A DNA stretch of 5,989 nt, from contig CACXGG010000069.1 in assembly GCA_902767145.1 (NCBI GenBank), positions 1 to 5,989 of the forward strand, written 5' to 3'. This DNA comes from Oscillospiraceae bacterium (lineage in GTDB: Bacteria > Bacillota > Clostridia > Saccharofermentanales > Saccharofermentanaceae). A model generated the notes under the pieces. It made no database searches and was not told where the DNA came from. It saw only the letters and a list, made by a program, of their open reading frames with translations. The translations under genes and the position numbers were made by a program. Shown in pieces: positions 1 through 5,053 of the stretch (positions within the stretch are counted from its first letter, which is position 1; the number at the start of each line of letters is the position of its first letter).

Positions 1-1
1 C

Positions 2-145
2 GATGCTCAGTTCGCAGGTTCTTCCTCCGTTCCGGCTCACGTTGAGATGATGGGTCTTATCGGAGCCGGTAACAACCCCATGGTCGGTATGACTGTTTCC
101 ACAGCTGTTTCCATCGAGGAAGCTGCAAAGGCAGGCAAGTTCTAA
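2..145 (+). CDS. GGGtGRT family protein, C-terminal 47 residues (5' end outside window)
   Basis: An open frame enters from the left edge and stops at TAA 143-145. The visible 47 residues start DAQFAGSSSVPAHVEMMGLI and continue with a GAGNNPMVG segment and an EEAAKAGKF end. I recognise this as the very conserved tail of the GGGtGRT proteins (Pfam GGGtGRT) of anaerobic Bacillota. In that family the tail follows the name-giving glycine-rich motif, which here lies upstream of the window. The biochemical role of the family is not established. I recall frequent linkage to an iron-sulfur scaffold-like gene, but that cannot be tested here. The gene is followed after 23 bases by a strong terminator, so it is the last gene of its transcript. 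Family call fairly confident, function unknown. Confidence 0.8.
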   Translation, partial: DAQFAGSSSVPAHVEMMGLIGAGNNPMVGMTVSTAVSIEEAAKAGKF

Positions 146-168
146 TTAGAACTCAACGCAGATAACAG

Positions 169-199
169 AAAGAGGCTGCTGATGCAGCCTCTTTTTTTT
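169..199 (+). terminator. Intrinsic terminator of the GGGtGRT gene
   Basis: A perfect 9-bp stem (AGAGGCTGC at 171-179, GCAGCCTCT at 184-192) with loop TGAT runs into eight T residues (192-199). AA at 169-170 pairs with the first T residues, lengthening the stem to 11 bp. It begins 23 bases after the stop codon. In the reverse direction the stem is followed by TTCTGTT, so it could also act weakly as a back-stop for transcripts arriving from the minus-strand feoAB-cdd operon. Confidence 0.93.
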
Positions 200-240
200 C
201 CCCGCCGCGACGCCGCCCGCCGCGCCGGGCGGGGACCGGC
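200..240. other. GC-rich tract with a short hairpin
   Basis: Directly after the terminator T-run the sequence becomes almost pure G and C, quite unlike the flanking genes. Within it CCGCCCG (213-219) pairs with CGGGCGG (226-232) around a 6-base loop. No ribosome binding site or credible frame starts here. It merges at its right end into the first copy of the direct repeat. It may be part of the same repetitive element, or just the stuffing of a convergent intergenic gap. Confidence 0.5.
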
Positions 241-285
241 CCCACAACAGCCGAGATCTCCCGAGATCTCTCCCATATCGGGAGA
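237..285. repeat. Palindromic direct repeat, copy 1
   Basis: Positions 237-285 match 311-359 with four differences in 49 bases, at an offset of exactly 74. The copy contains a tandem decamer CCGAGATCTC (251-260 and 261-270). It ends in an inverted repeat TCTCCC-ATATC-GGGAGA (269-285). The following CGGGAGACTTT (279-289) recurs at 365-375. It lies between convergent genes, a usual place for REP-like or miniature dispersed elements. No transposase is present. Confidence 0.75.
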
Positions 286-310
286 CTTTCGTGGCAAATT
301 CGCACCAATT

Positions 311-359
311 CGGCCCCAAAACAGCCGAAATCTCCCGAGACCTCTCCCATATAGGGAGA
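311..359. repeat. Palindromic direct repeat, copy 2
   Basis: This is the second copy of the 49-base unit. It keeps the CGGCCCC left end, a decayed tandem decamer (CCGAAATCTC 325-334, CCGAGACCTC 335-344) and the inverted repeat TCTCCC-ATATA-GGGAGA (343-359). The loop base change (C to A) and the scattered substitutions leave the inverted arms intact, which suggests that the arms are the conserved part. A partial third piece, CGGGAGACTTT, follows at 365-375. Confidence 0.75.
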
Positions 360-391
360 GCCTCCGGGAGACTTTTATCAATTATGAGAAA

Positions 392-425
392 GTGACAAAT
401 GGGGACGGTTCTGTTTTGTCATCAC
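392..425. repeat. REP-like GGGGAC unit A (palindromic)
   Basis: An imperfect palindrome: TGACAAA (393-399) pairs with TTTGTCA (415-421) around a centre that contains GGGGACGGTT. From memory, palindromes with TGACAAA arms and a GGGGACGGTTC core recur in the intergenic regions of many Bacillota, often in genomes with Y1/IS200-like REP-associated transposases. On the minus strand the hairpin is followed by a T/C-rich run, so it may also help to end feoAB-cdd transcripts. Confidence 0.65.
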
Positions 426-448
426 TGGAGGTGTGTCCCCATGTGCCA
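426..448 (-). repeat. REP-like GGGGAC unit B
   Basis: Read on the minus strand this 23-base unit has the order TGGCACA, TGGGGAC, then a CCTCCA end. It agrees with unit C at 18 of 23 positions. It lies immediately after unit A and opposite to it in the direction of the GGGGAC core. Confidence 0.65.
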
Positions 449-460
449 AAATGTGTCAGT

Positions 461-483
461 TGGAGATACGTCCCCCTGTGTCA
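461..483 (-). repeat. REP-like GGGGAC unit C, abutting cdd
   Basis: The minus-strand unit has TGACACA, then GGGGGACG and a TCTCCA end. It starts 35 bases from unit B. A separate short direct repeat frames it: TGTGTCAGTT occurs at 452-461 and again at 477-486, with matching GAG after it. The right copy covers the first two bases of the reversed cdd stop codon (485-487), so the element sits flush against the gene end. Confidence 0.65.
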
Positions 484-484
484 G

Positions 485-859
485 TTAGAGTTCGAAGGGA
501 GCGGGACACAGGTCCCTGACCTTGTAAGTTTCCTTATCGCCTTCGGTGGAGTAGCAGATGATCTCTGCATCAGGATCCATAAATTCAGTGATCACCTGGC
601 GGCACATGAAGCAGGGCATTCCGATCCTGCCCGAGCCTACCATGAGGTGAAGCGCCTGGAAGTCAGATTTCCTGCAGCCTTCCGAGACGGCCTTGAAGAT
701 GGCTGTCCTCTCGGCACAGACCGTGGCACCATAGGAGGCGTTCTCGATGTTGACTCCCGTGAATTCCCGGCCGTCCTTCATGACGACTATCGCCGAGACG
801 GGGAAGTTCGAATAGGGACTGTAGGAATTCTTCAGATTGTCCTTGAGCTTTTGAAACAT
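485..859 (-). CDS. cdd: Cytidine deaminase
   Basis: A 124-residue homotetramer-type cytidine deaminase, a cytosolic zinc enzyme that converts (deoxy)cytidine to (deoxy)uridine in pyrimidine salvage. Visible motifs: YSPYSNFPVSA near residues 13-23 and the substrate-binding VNIEN (36-40). The catalytic C48-A-E50-R51 has the zinc cysteine and the proton-shuttling glutamate. P82-C83-F-M-C86-R-Q supplies the other two zinc cysteines. Length fits the family (about 125-140). An upstream in-frame ATG at 884-886 would add nine residues, but it lies inside the end of feoAB. The AAAGGAGG at 867-874, seven bases before ATG 857-859, fixes the start used here. It is second in an operon with feoAB (13-base gap). 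Oddity: Phe-Met between the two cysteines where Gly-x is usual. Confidence 0.95.
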   Translation of the reverse strand: MFQKLKDNLKNSYSPYSNFPVSAIVVMKDGREFTGVNIENASYGATVCAERTAIFKAVSEGCRKSDFQALHLMVGSGRIGMPCFMCRQVITEFMDPDAEIICYSTEGDKETYKVRDLCPAPFEL

Positions 860-866
860 AGGTCTG

Positions 867-874
867 CCTCCTTT
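867..874 (-). promoter_or_regulatory. Ribosome binding site of cdd, overlapping the feoAB stop
   Basis: Minus strand AAAGGAGG, seven bases before the cdd ATG. The TAA of feoAB (873-875) provides the first two A bases of this site. A ribosome finishing feoAB therefore sits on the cdd initiation signal, which points to translational coupling. It rules out the longer start at 886. Confidence 0.9.
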
Positions 875-3209
875 AAAGTACTGCATTTATTATAAGGAAT
901 GTCAGAAGTGAAGCCAGCCATGCGACTGCACACTGCCAGAGAACGACACCGGCTGCCCACTTCCTTCCCAGCTCACGCCTTATAGATGCAATGGCTGCGA
1001 CACAGGGAGTATAGAGCAGAGAGAAGACCAGAAGCGAAGCTGCTGAGGCTGTGCTCAGAGATGCAGTGACATCTCCTGCGAAGAGGATCTCCAGGGTGGA
1101 GACAACGCTCTCCTTTGCCATGAAGCCGGAGATAAGTGCCGTGCATATCCTCCAGTCTCCCAGGCCGATGGGCTTAAGGAGCGGAGCGAGAAGTCCCGCC
1201 AGCATGGCGAGGATACTGTCCTTTGAATCGGTTACATAACTGAAGTGAAAATCGAAGCTCTGGAGGACCCAGATGACGATCGTTGCAACAAGGATGACGG
1301 TGAAGGCCCTCTGAAGGAAATCCTTTGCCTTCTCCCAGAGAAGAAGGACAACACTCTTAGCTCCGGGAAGACGGTAGTTAGGCAGTTCCATAACGAAGGG
1401 AACCGCTTCACCCTTGAAGATGGTGTGACGGAAGAGAAGAGCTACGAGAACTCCCACCACCATTCCCAGGACATAGAGTCCGGTCATGATGAGGCCGCCC
1501 TTTCCGGGGAAGAATGCATTAACGAAAAATGCATAGATGGGAAGCTTCGCGGTACAGCTCATAAATGGTGTAAGAAGTATAGTCATCTTACGGTCGCGCT
1601 CCGAAGGCAGTGTCCTGGTGGACATGACTGCGGGAACTGTACATCCGAATCCGATGAGAAGCGGGACGATGGATCGGCCGGAAAGACCGATCTTACGAAG
1701 GAGCCTGTCCATAACGAAGGCAACCCTCGCGATATAACCCGAATCCTCCAGCAGGGACAGGAAGAAGAACAGGGTGACGATGATGGGCAGGAAGGAAAGA
1801 ACGCTTCCAACTCCTGCGAAGATACCGTCGATTATAAGGCTGTGAAGACCTTCGTTTACATCCATTGAGGTCAGGGCCTTATCAGCCAGGCCTGACAGAT
1901 GATCTATGAGCATCTCCAGAAGTCCCTGAAGGAATGCTCCGATGACATTAAAGGTAAGAACAAAGACAAGTGCCATGATGCCGATGAAGGCGGGAATAGC
2001 CGTGTATTTACCGGTAAGGAAACGGTCGATCTTCTCGCTCCTGAGTTTTTCTTTACTGTGTATAGGCTTACGGACAGTCTTCTTGCAGACCTTGTCGATA
2101 TAGGAGAATCTCATATCGGCGATGGCGGCGCTCCTGTCCAGCCCTCTCTCTCTTTCCATCTGGTGAACGATATGCTCGATGGCTTCCTTTTCGTTGTCGT
2201 CCAAAGAAAGCTGCTCGATTATCAGGTTGTCGCCTTCGATGACCTTGTCCGCAGCGAACCTGATGGGCAGGGAATTCTTTTTCGCGTGGTCCTCGATGAG
2301 GTGGGCGATGGAGTGAAGGCATCTGTGTACTGCGCCTCCGTGGTCGTTCTCATCGCAGAAATCCTGACGAAGGGGTTTCTCACGGAAATGGGCCACGTGG
2401 ATCATGTGGTCGATGAGCTCGTCGACACCCTGGTTCTTGGCTGCAGAGATGGGAATGACGGGAACACCCAGCATATACTCCATCTCGTTGATGTCGATGG
2501 TGGCCCCGTTGGCTCTCATCTCGTCCATCATGTTAAGGGCGACTACCATGGGGATATTCATCTGCAGGAGCTGCATGGTGAGATACAGGTTGCGCTCGAT
2601 GTTGGTGGCATCCACGATGTTGACGATGGCGTGGGGCTTTTCGCTCAGGACGTGGTTTCTGGAAACGATCTCCTCACTGGTGTAGGGAGACATGGAATAG
2701 ATGCCGGGAAGGTCGGTGATGAGGGTATTGGGATGGCCCTTGATCTTTCCGTCCTTGCGGTCGACTGTGACACCCGGGAAATTGCCCACGTGCTGGTTGG
2801 ATCCTGTCAGCTGGTTAAAGAGGGTGGTCTTTCCGCTGTTCTGGTTTCCCACCAGGGCGAATCTCAGCACCGTGTCATCAGGAAGGGGATCACCGCTTCC
2901 CTTGGGATGGTATTTACCGCCCTCACCAAAGCCCGGGTGCTCTGCTCTCATCTTGTCCTTCTTCACATGATGCTCGGTCATGCTGTCCGCAGGATCTATT
3001 TCTATCTTCTCAGCCTCGGAAAGGCGGAGAGTGAGTTCATATCCGTGGATCATGAGCTCCATGGGATCTCCCATGGGGGCAAACTTAACTACAGTTACGT
3101 GGGCGCCGGGTATAATGCCCATGTCGAGGAAATGCTGTCTTAAGGCGCCTTCTCCCCCGACTGTCTGTATGATACCGCATTCACCGGCTTTAAGTTCTTT
3201 AAGTGTCAT
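873..3209 (-). CDS. feoB: Ferrous iron transporter, FeoA-FeoB fusion
   Basis: A 778-residue inner-membrane Fe(II) uptake protein in which the usually separate FeoA is the N-terminal domain. Residues 1-72 are a FeoA-type SH3-like domain (MTLKELKAGECG, then LRQHFLDMGIIPG). Residues 73-112 are a charged linker with several His. The G domain follows: G1 GNQNSGKT (121-128), G2 Thr148 in GNFPGVTVD, G3 DLPG (166-169), G4 NMMD (226-229), G5 SAAK (255-258). A helical region to about 395 precedes the membrane part. That part holds two Gate repeats with GFGCTVPA (520-527), PFMSCTAKLP (548-557), GFMAKESVVSTL (695-706) and LLYTPCVAAI (731-740). Start: ATG 3207-3209 begins the FeoA domain and has GGAAG seven bases upstream. 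The 55 extra residues possible upstream are not family-like and would cross the promoter. First gene of the operon with cdd; no feoC seen. Confidence 0.96.
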   Translation of the reverse strand: MTLKELKAGECGIIQTVGGEGALRQHFLDMGIIPGAHVTVVKFAPMGDPMELMIHGYELTLRLSEAEKIEIDPADSMTEHHVKKDKMRAEHPGFGEGGKYHPKGSGDPLPDDTVLRFALVGNQNSGKTTLFNQLTGSNQHVGNFPGVTVDRKDGKIKGHPNTLITDLPGIYSMSPYTSEEIVSRNHVLSEKPHAIVNIVDATNIERNLYLTMQLLQMNIPMVVALNMMDEMRANGATIDINEMEYMLGVPVIPISAAKNQGVDELIDHMIHVAHFREKPLRQDFCDENDHGGAVHRCLHSIAHLIEDHAKKNSLPIRFAADKVIEGDNLIIEQLSLDDNEKEAIEHIVHQMERERGLDRSAAIADMRFSYIDKVCKKTVRKPIHSKEKLRSEKIDRFLTGKYTAIPAFIGIMALVFVLTFNVIGAFLQGLLEMLIDHLSGLADKALTSMDVNEGLHSLIIDGIFAGVGSVLSFLPIIVTLFFFLSLLEDSGYIARVAFVMDRLLRKIGLSGRSIVPLLIGFGCTVPAVMSTRTLPSERDRKMTILLTPFMSCTAKLPIYAFFVNAFFPGKGGLIMTGLYVLGMVVGVLVALLFRHTIFKGEAVPFVMELPNYRLPGAKSVVLLLWEKAKDFLQRAFTVILVATIVIWVLQSFDFHFSYVTDSKDSILAMLAGLLAPLLKPIGLGDWRICTALISGFMAKESVVSTLEILFAGDVTASLSTASAASLLVFSLLYTPCVAAIASIRRELGRKWAAGVVLWQCAVAWLASLLTFLIINAVL

Positions 3210-3240
3210 ATTGCGCTTCCATATTATTTTTTTCGTTTGT

Positions 3241-3269
3241 ATTATAATAAACGGAGAGCAAAACAACAA
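3241..3269 (-). promoter_or_regulatory. Promoter of feoAB-cdd
   Basis: Minus strand TTGTTG (3264-3269) and TATAAT (3241-3246) with a 17-base spacer form a good sigma-A type promoter. The predicted start near 3234 gives a leader of about 25 bases before ATG 3209. I looked for a Fur/DtxR-type iron box in this stretch and see no convincing one. Confidence 0.75.
3243..3248 (+). promoter_or_regulatory. Likely -10 box of the metallophosphoesterase gene
   Basis: TATAAT on the plus strand, sharing four bases with the minus-strand -10 of feoAB. No good -35 lies 16-18 bases upstream (the sequence there is CATATT or similar), so this direction may be weak. The predicted start near 3255 leaves a leader of about 25 bases. 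Confidence 0.5.
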
Positions 3270-3279
3270 CGGAGGGCGC

Positions 3280-3765
3280 ATGAAGAAATTTTTCGTATGT
3301 TCTGATATCCACGGAAGGCTGGCATTTCTAAAGAGCATCCTTCTGAAGCAGCAGGGCCTGGACGGCATCATCATCGCCGGCGATCTGGAACTTGAGTCCT
3401 ACAAGATAACGGACCTGGTCTACGATCTCTTCCCCGGGGGCTGCAGCATCTGCATGGTGGCGGGAAACTGCGACAGATATTCCCCCTCCGCATCACTTCT
3501 TGCTGAAGACGAGACCTTCAAACTCTCCGAAAAACACACGCTCCTTCTTACCCACGGCCACAGATACCACGTGCCCAGGACCGACCTTCTGTCCTACAAG
3601 GCGGAGGAGACAGGCGCCGACGTCGTCATCTTCGGCCACACCCACTGCCCCCACAGGTCGGAGGAAAACGGCATACTCTTCCTGAATCCGGGCGCCATCA
3701 GAAACGGCCAGTACCTGATCCTGACCATCGACGACGACGAAAATATCCAGGCGGAATTCTACTGA
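3280..3765 (+). CDS. YfcE/MJ0936-type metallophosphoesterase
   Basis: A 161-residue cytosolic calcineurin-like phosphoesterase. All five metal-binding blocks are seen in order: SDIHG (D9, H11), GDLE (D35), GNCD (N63), THGH (H92, H94) and GHTHCPH (H120, H122). An NPGAIR segment follows, as in the family. It has the compact core without insertions that is typical of the YfcE/YsnB/MJ0936 group, whose members are divalent-metal phosphodiesterases active on model substrates; the cellular substrate is unknown. The frame is open far upstream, but ATG 3280 is chosen because GGAGGG lies at 3271-3276 and family homology begins at MKKFFVCSDIHG. The spacer of four bases is a little short. Divergent from feoAB and convergent with the next gene, so it is probably a single-gene unit. 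Confidence 0.93.
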   Translation: MKKFFVCSDIHGRLAFLKSILLKQQGLDGIIIAGDLELESYKITDLVYDLFPGGCSICMVAGNCDRYSPSASLLAEDETFKLSEKHTLLLTHGHRYHVPRTDLLSYKAEETGADVVIFGHTHCPHRSEENGILFLNPGAIRNGQYLILTIDDDENIQAEFY

Positions 3766-4047
3766 TCAGTCAGCCCACTCAGAACCCTCGGTCCTGTACC
3801 GGGCTTCCTCCAAAACGTTATAGAGCATATCCTCGGAAAGGATGCCCCGCTTAAGGTCGGAAGGCAGCTCGCCTCTTTCGTCTGCCTCAAAATCGGAAAG
3901 CCACAGCGTGCGGCTGTATTCGTCAAGTGATCCGATCTCAGGCAGCAGCTCGAAAAGCCGGGCCTCCGCCTCATGTATATCGGACAGGGCAAGAGCCACC
4001 TTGTCCATCTTCTCTTCCATCATCTTTATGCGTTCGATCCTGTCCAT
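3766..4047 (-). CDS. DUF4298 family protein
   Basis: A 93-residue soluble acidic protein. The N-terminal half (about 1-45) looks like a helical, coiled-coil-prone segment, MDRIERIKMMEEKMDKV. The second half carries what I recognise as the DUF4298 signature: W49-LSDFEADE, then GELPSDLKRGILSEDMLYN (59-77). The function of the family is unknown. Start: ATG 4045-4047 with GGGAGGG just upstream. A longer frame reaching 4152 would add 35 unrelated residues and cross the promoter. Its TGA stop abuts the TGA of the convergent phosphoesterase gene with no base between. Confidence 0.85.
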   Translation of the reverse strand: MDRIERIKMMEEKMDKVALALSDIHEAEARLFELLPEIGSLDEYSRTLWLSDFEADERGELPSDLKRGILSEDMLYNVLEEARYRTEGSEWAD

Positions 4048-4079
4048 GATGTCCCTCCCCAAAACGATCCTATAGTCCG

Positions 4080-4088
4080 ATAATAGCA
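4080..4088 (-). promoter_or_regulatory. Extended -10 promoter of the DUF4298 gene
   Basis: Minus strand TGC-TATTAT is an extended -10 element. No clear -35 is seen 17 bases upstream, as is common when a TGn extension is present. The predicted start near 4073 gives a leader of about 26 bases containing the GGGAGGG ribosome binding site. Confidence 0.55.
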
Positions 4089-4117
4089 CAAACCGCCCTG
4101 AGAAAACGACAGCAGAA

Positions 4118-4131
4118 CAGTTAATAAACTG
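4118..4131. repeat. Inverted repeat CAGTT-AATA-AACTG
   Basis: A perfect 5-bp inverted repeat with a 4-base centre in the divergent region between the DUF4298 and CPBP genes. It lies about 45-58 bases upstream of the inferred DUF4298 start point. It could be an operator, or chance in AT-rich DNA. Confidence 0.35.
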
Positions 4132-4141
4132 ATAGGGATCT

Positions 4142-4161
4142 TTAAGGAACACTTAAGGAAC
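4142..4161 (+). promoter_or_regulatory. Direct repeat TTAAGGAAC x2, 11-bp period, upstream of CPBP gene
   Basis: TTAAGGAAC occurs at 4142-4150 and again at 4153-4161, so the units fall on the same face of the helix one turn apart. The right copy covers the -35 position of the inferred CPBP promoter, which lacks a normal -35. The layout TTAAGG-N5-TTAAGG resembles binding sites of OmpR/PhoB-type response regulators, for example the B. subtilis PhoP boxes. The repeat is seen; the regulator is inferred. Confidence 0.55.
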
Positions 4162-4175
4162 TGGAAAAGCAATTG

Positions 4176-4190
4176 GGATATAGTATATCC
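4176..4190 (+). promoter_or_regulatory. Palindrome over the likely -10 of the CPBP gene
   Basis: GGATATA-G-TATATCC is a perfect 7-bp inverted repeat around one central base. It contains TATAGT (4179-4184), the best -10 candidate for the downstream gene. A dimeric repressor bound here would block the promoter. The position also suits a start near 4191 and a leader of about 25 bases. Confidence 0.5.
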
Positions 4191-4216
4191 ATGGGATGAT
4201 CCGAAAGGAGTAAAGG

Positions 4217-4969
4217 ATGGAAAAAGTAAAAACTGTAAGAAAGAGCGACGTCGTTCTCTGGTGCGTCTTCCTCGTGTTCATGTTCGCCCGCATCACCTGT
4301 ACCATGTCGTACTGGATGCTGCTGTCTGCGATAGTCACCATACTTGGGGTGGTGCTCCTCATATCGGCTAAGCTCCCCTCGAAAAGGCTCATCGTTCTGT
4401 CACTTGTATTTGCCCTGGCAGTGACCTTCTCATACCTGGCCATCACGGACCTGGGAGGGGTGCTTCTGTATTCTCTCTCATCAGGTATTCCGACCTTCGT
4501 CTGCTCTCTGGCAGTCTTTTCTGTCATGGAAAAAAGAGACGGTTTCGAACTGATTACGAACCCAAAGATAAAGGGCATAGCAATAGGCATCGTCGCAGGT
4601 CTTATCCTGTCCTGCATCAACGCCATCATGCCGGGGGACAGGGGTGAGACGGGATTTACCATCCCGAAGATAGTGGTGGCCCTAAGTCCGGGCATATTCG
4701 AAGAGATTGCCCTCAGAGCCATATTCATGGCCTTCTGCATCTGGTATGCAAAAGGGGAGAAGATGAGCAGGTTCTCTGCCTTCACCATGTACTTCATGAT
4801 GGTCATACCTCACACGGTAGCCCACGGCTACGATCCGGTATCCACCATCATCCTGGCGGTCCTGTTCGGGATCCCCTTCGCCCTCCTTCAGAAGAAGGTG
4901 GACCTGACCTCCGCTATGCTCTCCCACTACCTTGTTGATGCCATAAGATTCATCTTCCTGGGGTGGTAA
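4217..4969 (+). CDS. CPBP (CAAX/Abi) family intramembrane protease
   Basis: A 250-residue multi-pass membrane protein with the CPBP-family motifs in order. Motif 1 is F-E162-E163-IAL-R167 (EExxxR). Motif 2 is IPH199TVAH203G. Motif 3 is LSH237YLVD241. These residues form the presumed metal site within the membrane. Hydrophobic segments lie near 12-30, 33-51, 57-75, 82-103, 118-138, 152-176, 187-204, 208-225 and 231-248. Bacterial members include type II CAAX-like proteases and bacteriocin self-immunity proteins; the substrate here is unknown and there is no bacteriocin gene next to it. Start: ATG 4217 with AAAGGAG six bases upstream. Probably monocistronic, divergent from the DUF4298 gene and controlled by the repeats at 4142-4190. 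Confidence 0.88.
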   Translation: MEKVKTVRKSDVVLWCVFLVFMFARITCTMSYWMLLSAIVTILGVVLLISAKLPSKRLIVLSLVFALAVTFSYLAITDLGGVLLYSLSSGIPTFVCSLAVFSVMEKRDGFELITNPKIKGIAIGIVAGLILSCINAIMPGDRGETGFTIPKIVVALSPGIFEEIALRAIFMAFCIWYAKGEKMSRFSAFTMYFMMVIPHTVAHGYDPVSTIILAVLFGIPFALLQKKVDLTSAMLSHYLVDAIRFIFLGW

Positions 4970-5014
4970 CAAAACAGTTGAAGCCGCCGGACCGGGTCTA
5001 CCGTAACATCTACG

Positions 5015-5053
5015 AAGGAGGGATGATGGGTGAACCGGTATAAGGATCAATAG
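5015..5053 (+). other. Orphan Shine-Dalgarno with minimal open frames
   Basis: AAGGAGGG (5015-5022) is the consensus ribosome binding site of this genome, but the starts behind it lead nowhere. ATG 5023/5026 gives MMGEPV and stops at 5041-5043. GTG 5030 gives seven residues and stops at 5051-5053. It could be a leader peptide, the relic of a lost gene, or chance. The hairpin at 5048 follows at once. Confidence 0.3.

Noticed and set aside
237..483. CRISPR array
   Set aside because: Repeats are few, differ in type and orientation, and are not separated by uniform unique spacers. No cas gene.
182..895. Plus-strand open frame of 237 codons
   Set aside because: It starts inside the terminator, runs through the repeats and is antisense to cdd, whose motifs are unmistakable. 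No ribosome binding site or family match.
1245..1868. Plus-strand open frame of 207 codons
   Set aside because: Antisense to the membrane part of feoAB. Highly charged, low-order sequence as expected of the complement of hydrophobic codons.
1899..3143. Plus-strand open frame of 414 codons
   Set aside because: Fully antisense to the G domain and FeoA part of feoAB. Its His/Asp/Val/Gly-heavy composition is typical of a shadow frame; no initiation signal.
3210..3279. Fur or DtxR box in front of feoAB
   Set aside because: Iron control would be expected, but I see no adequate inverted repeat of either type in the 70-bp region.
3210..3374. N-terminal extension of FeoB by 55 residues
   Set aside because: The extension lies over the promoter and the start of the divergent gene, is not family-like, and the FeoA domain begins exactly at ATG 3207-3209.
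4153..4806. Minus-strand open frame of 217 codons
   Set aside because: Antisense to the CPBP gene and crosses its promoter. The sense strand carries the full EExxxR/H/HxxxD motif set.
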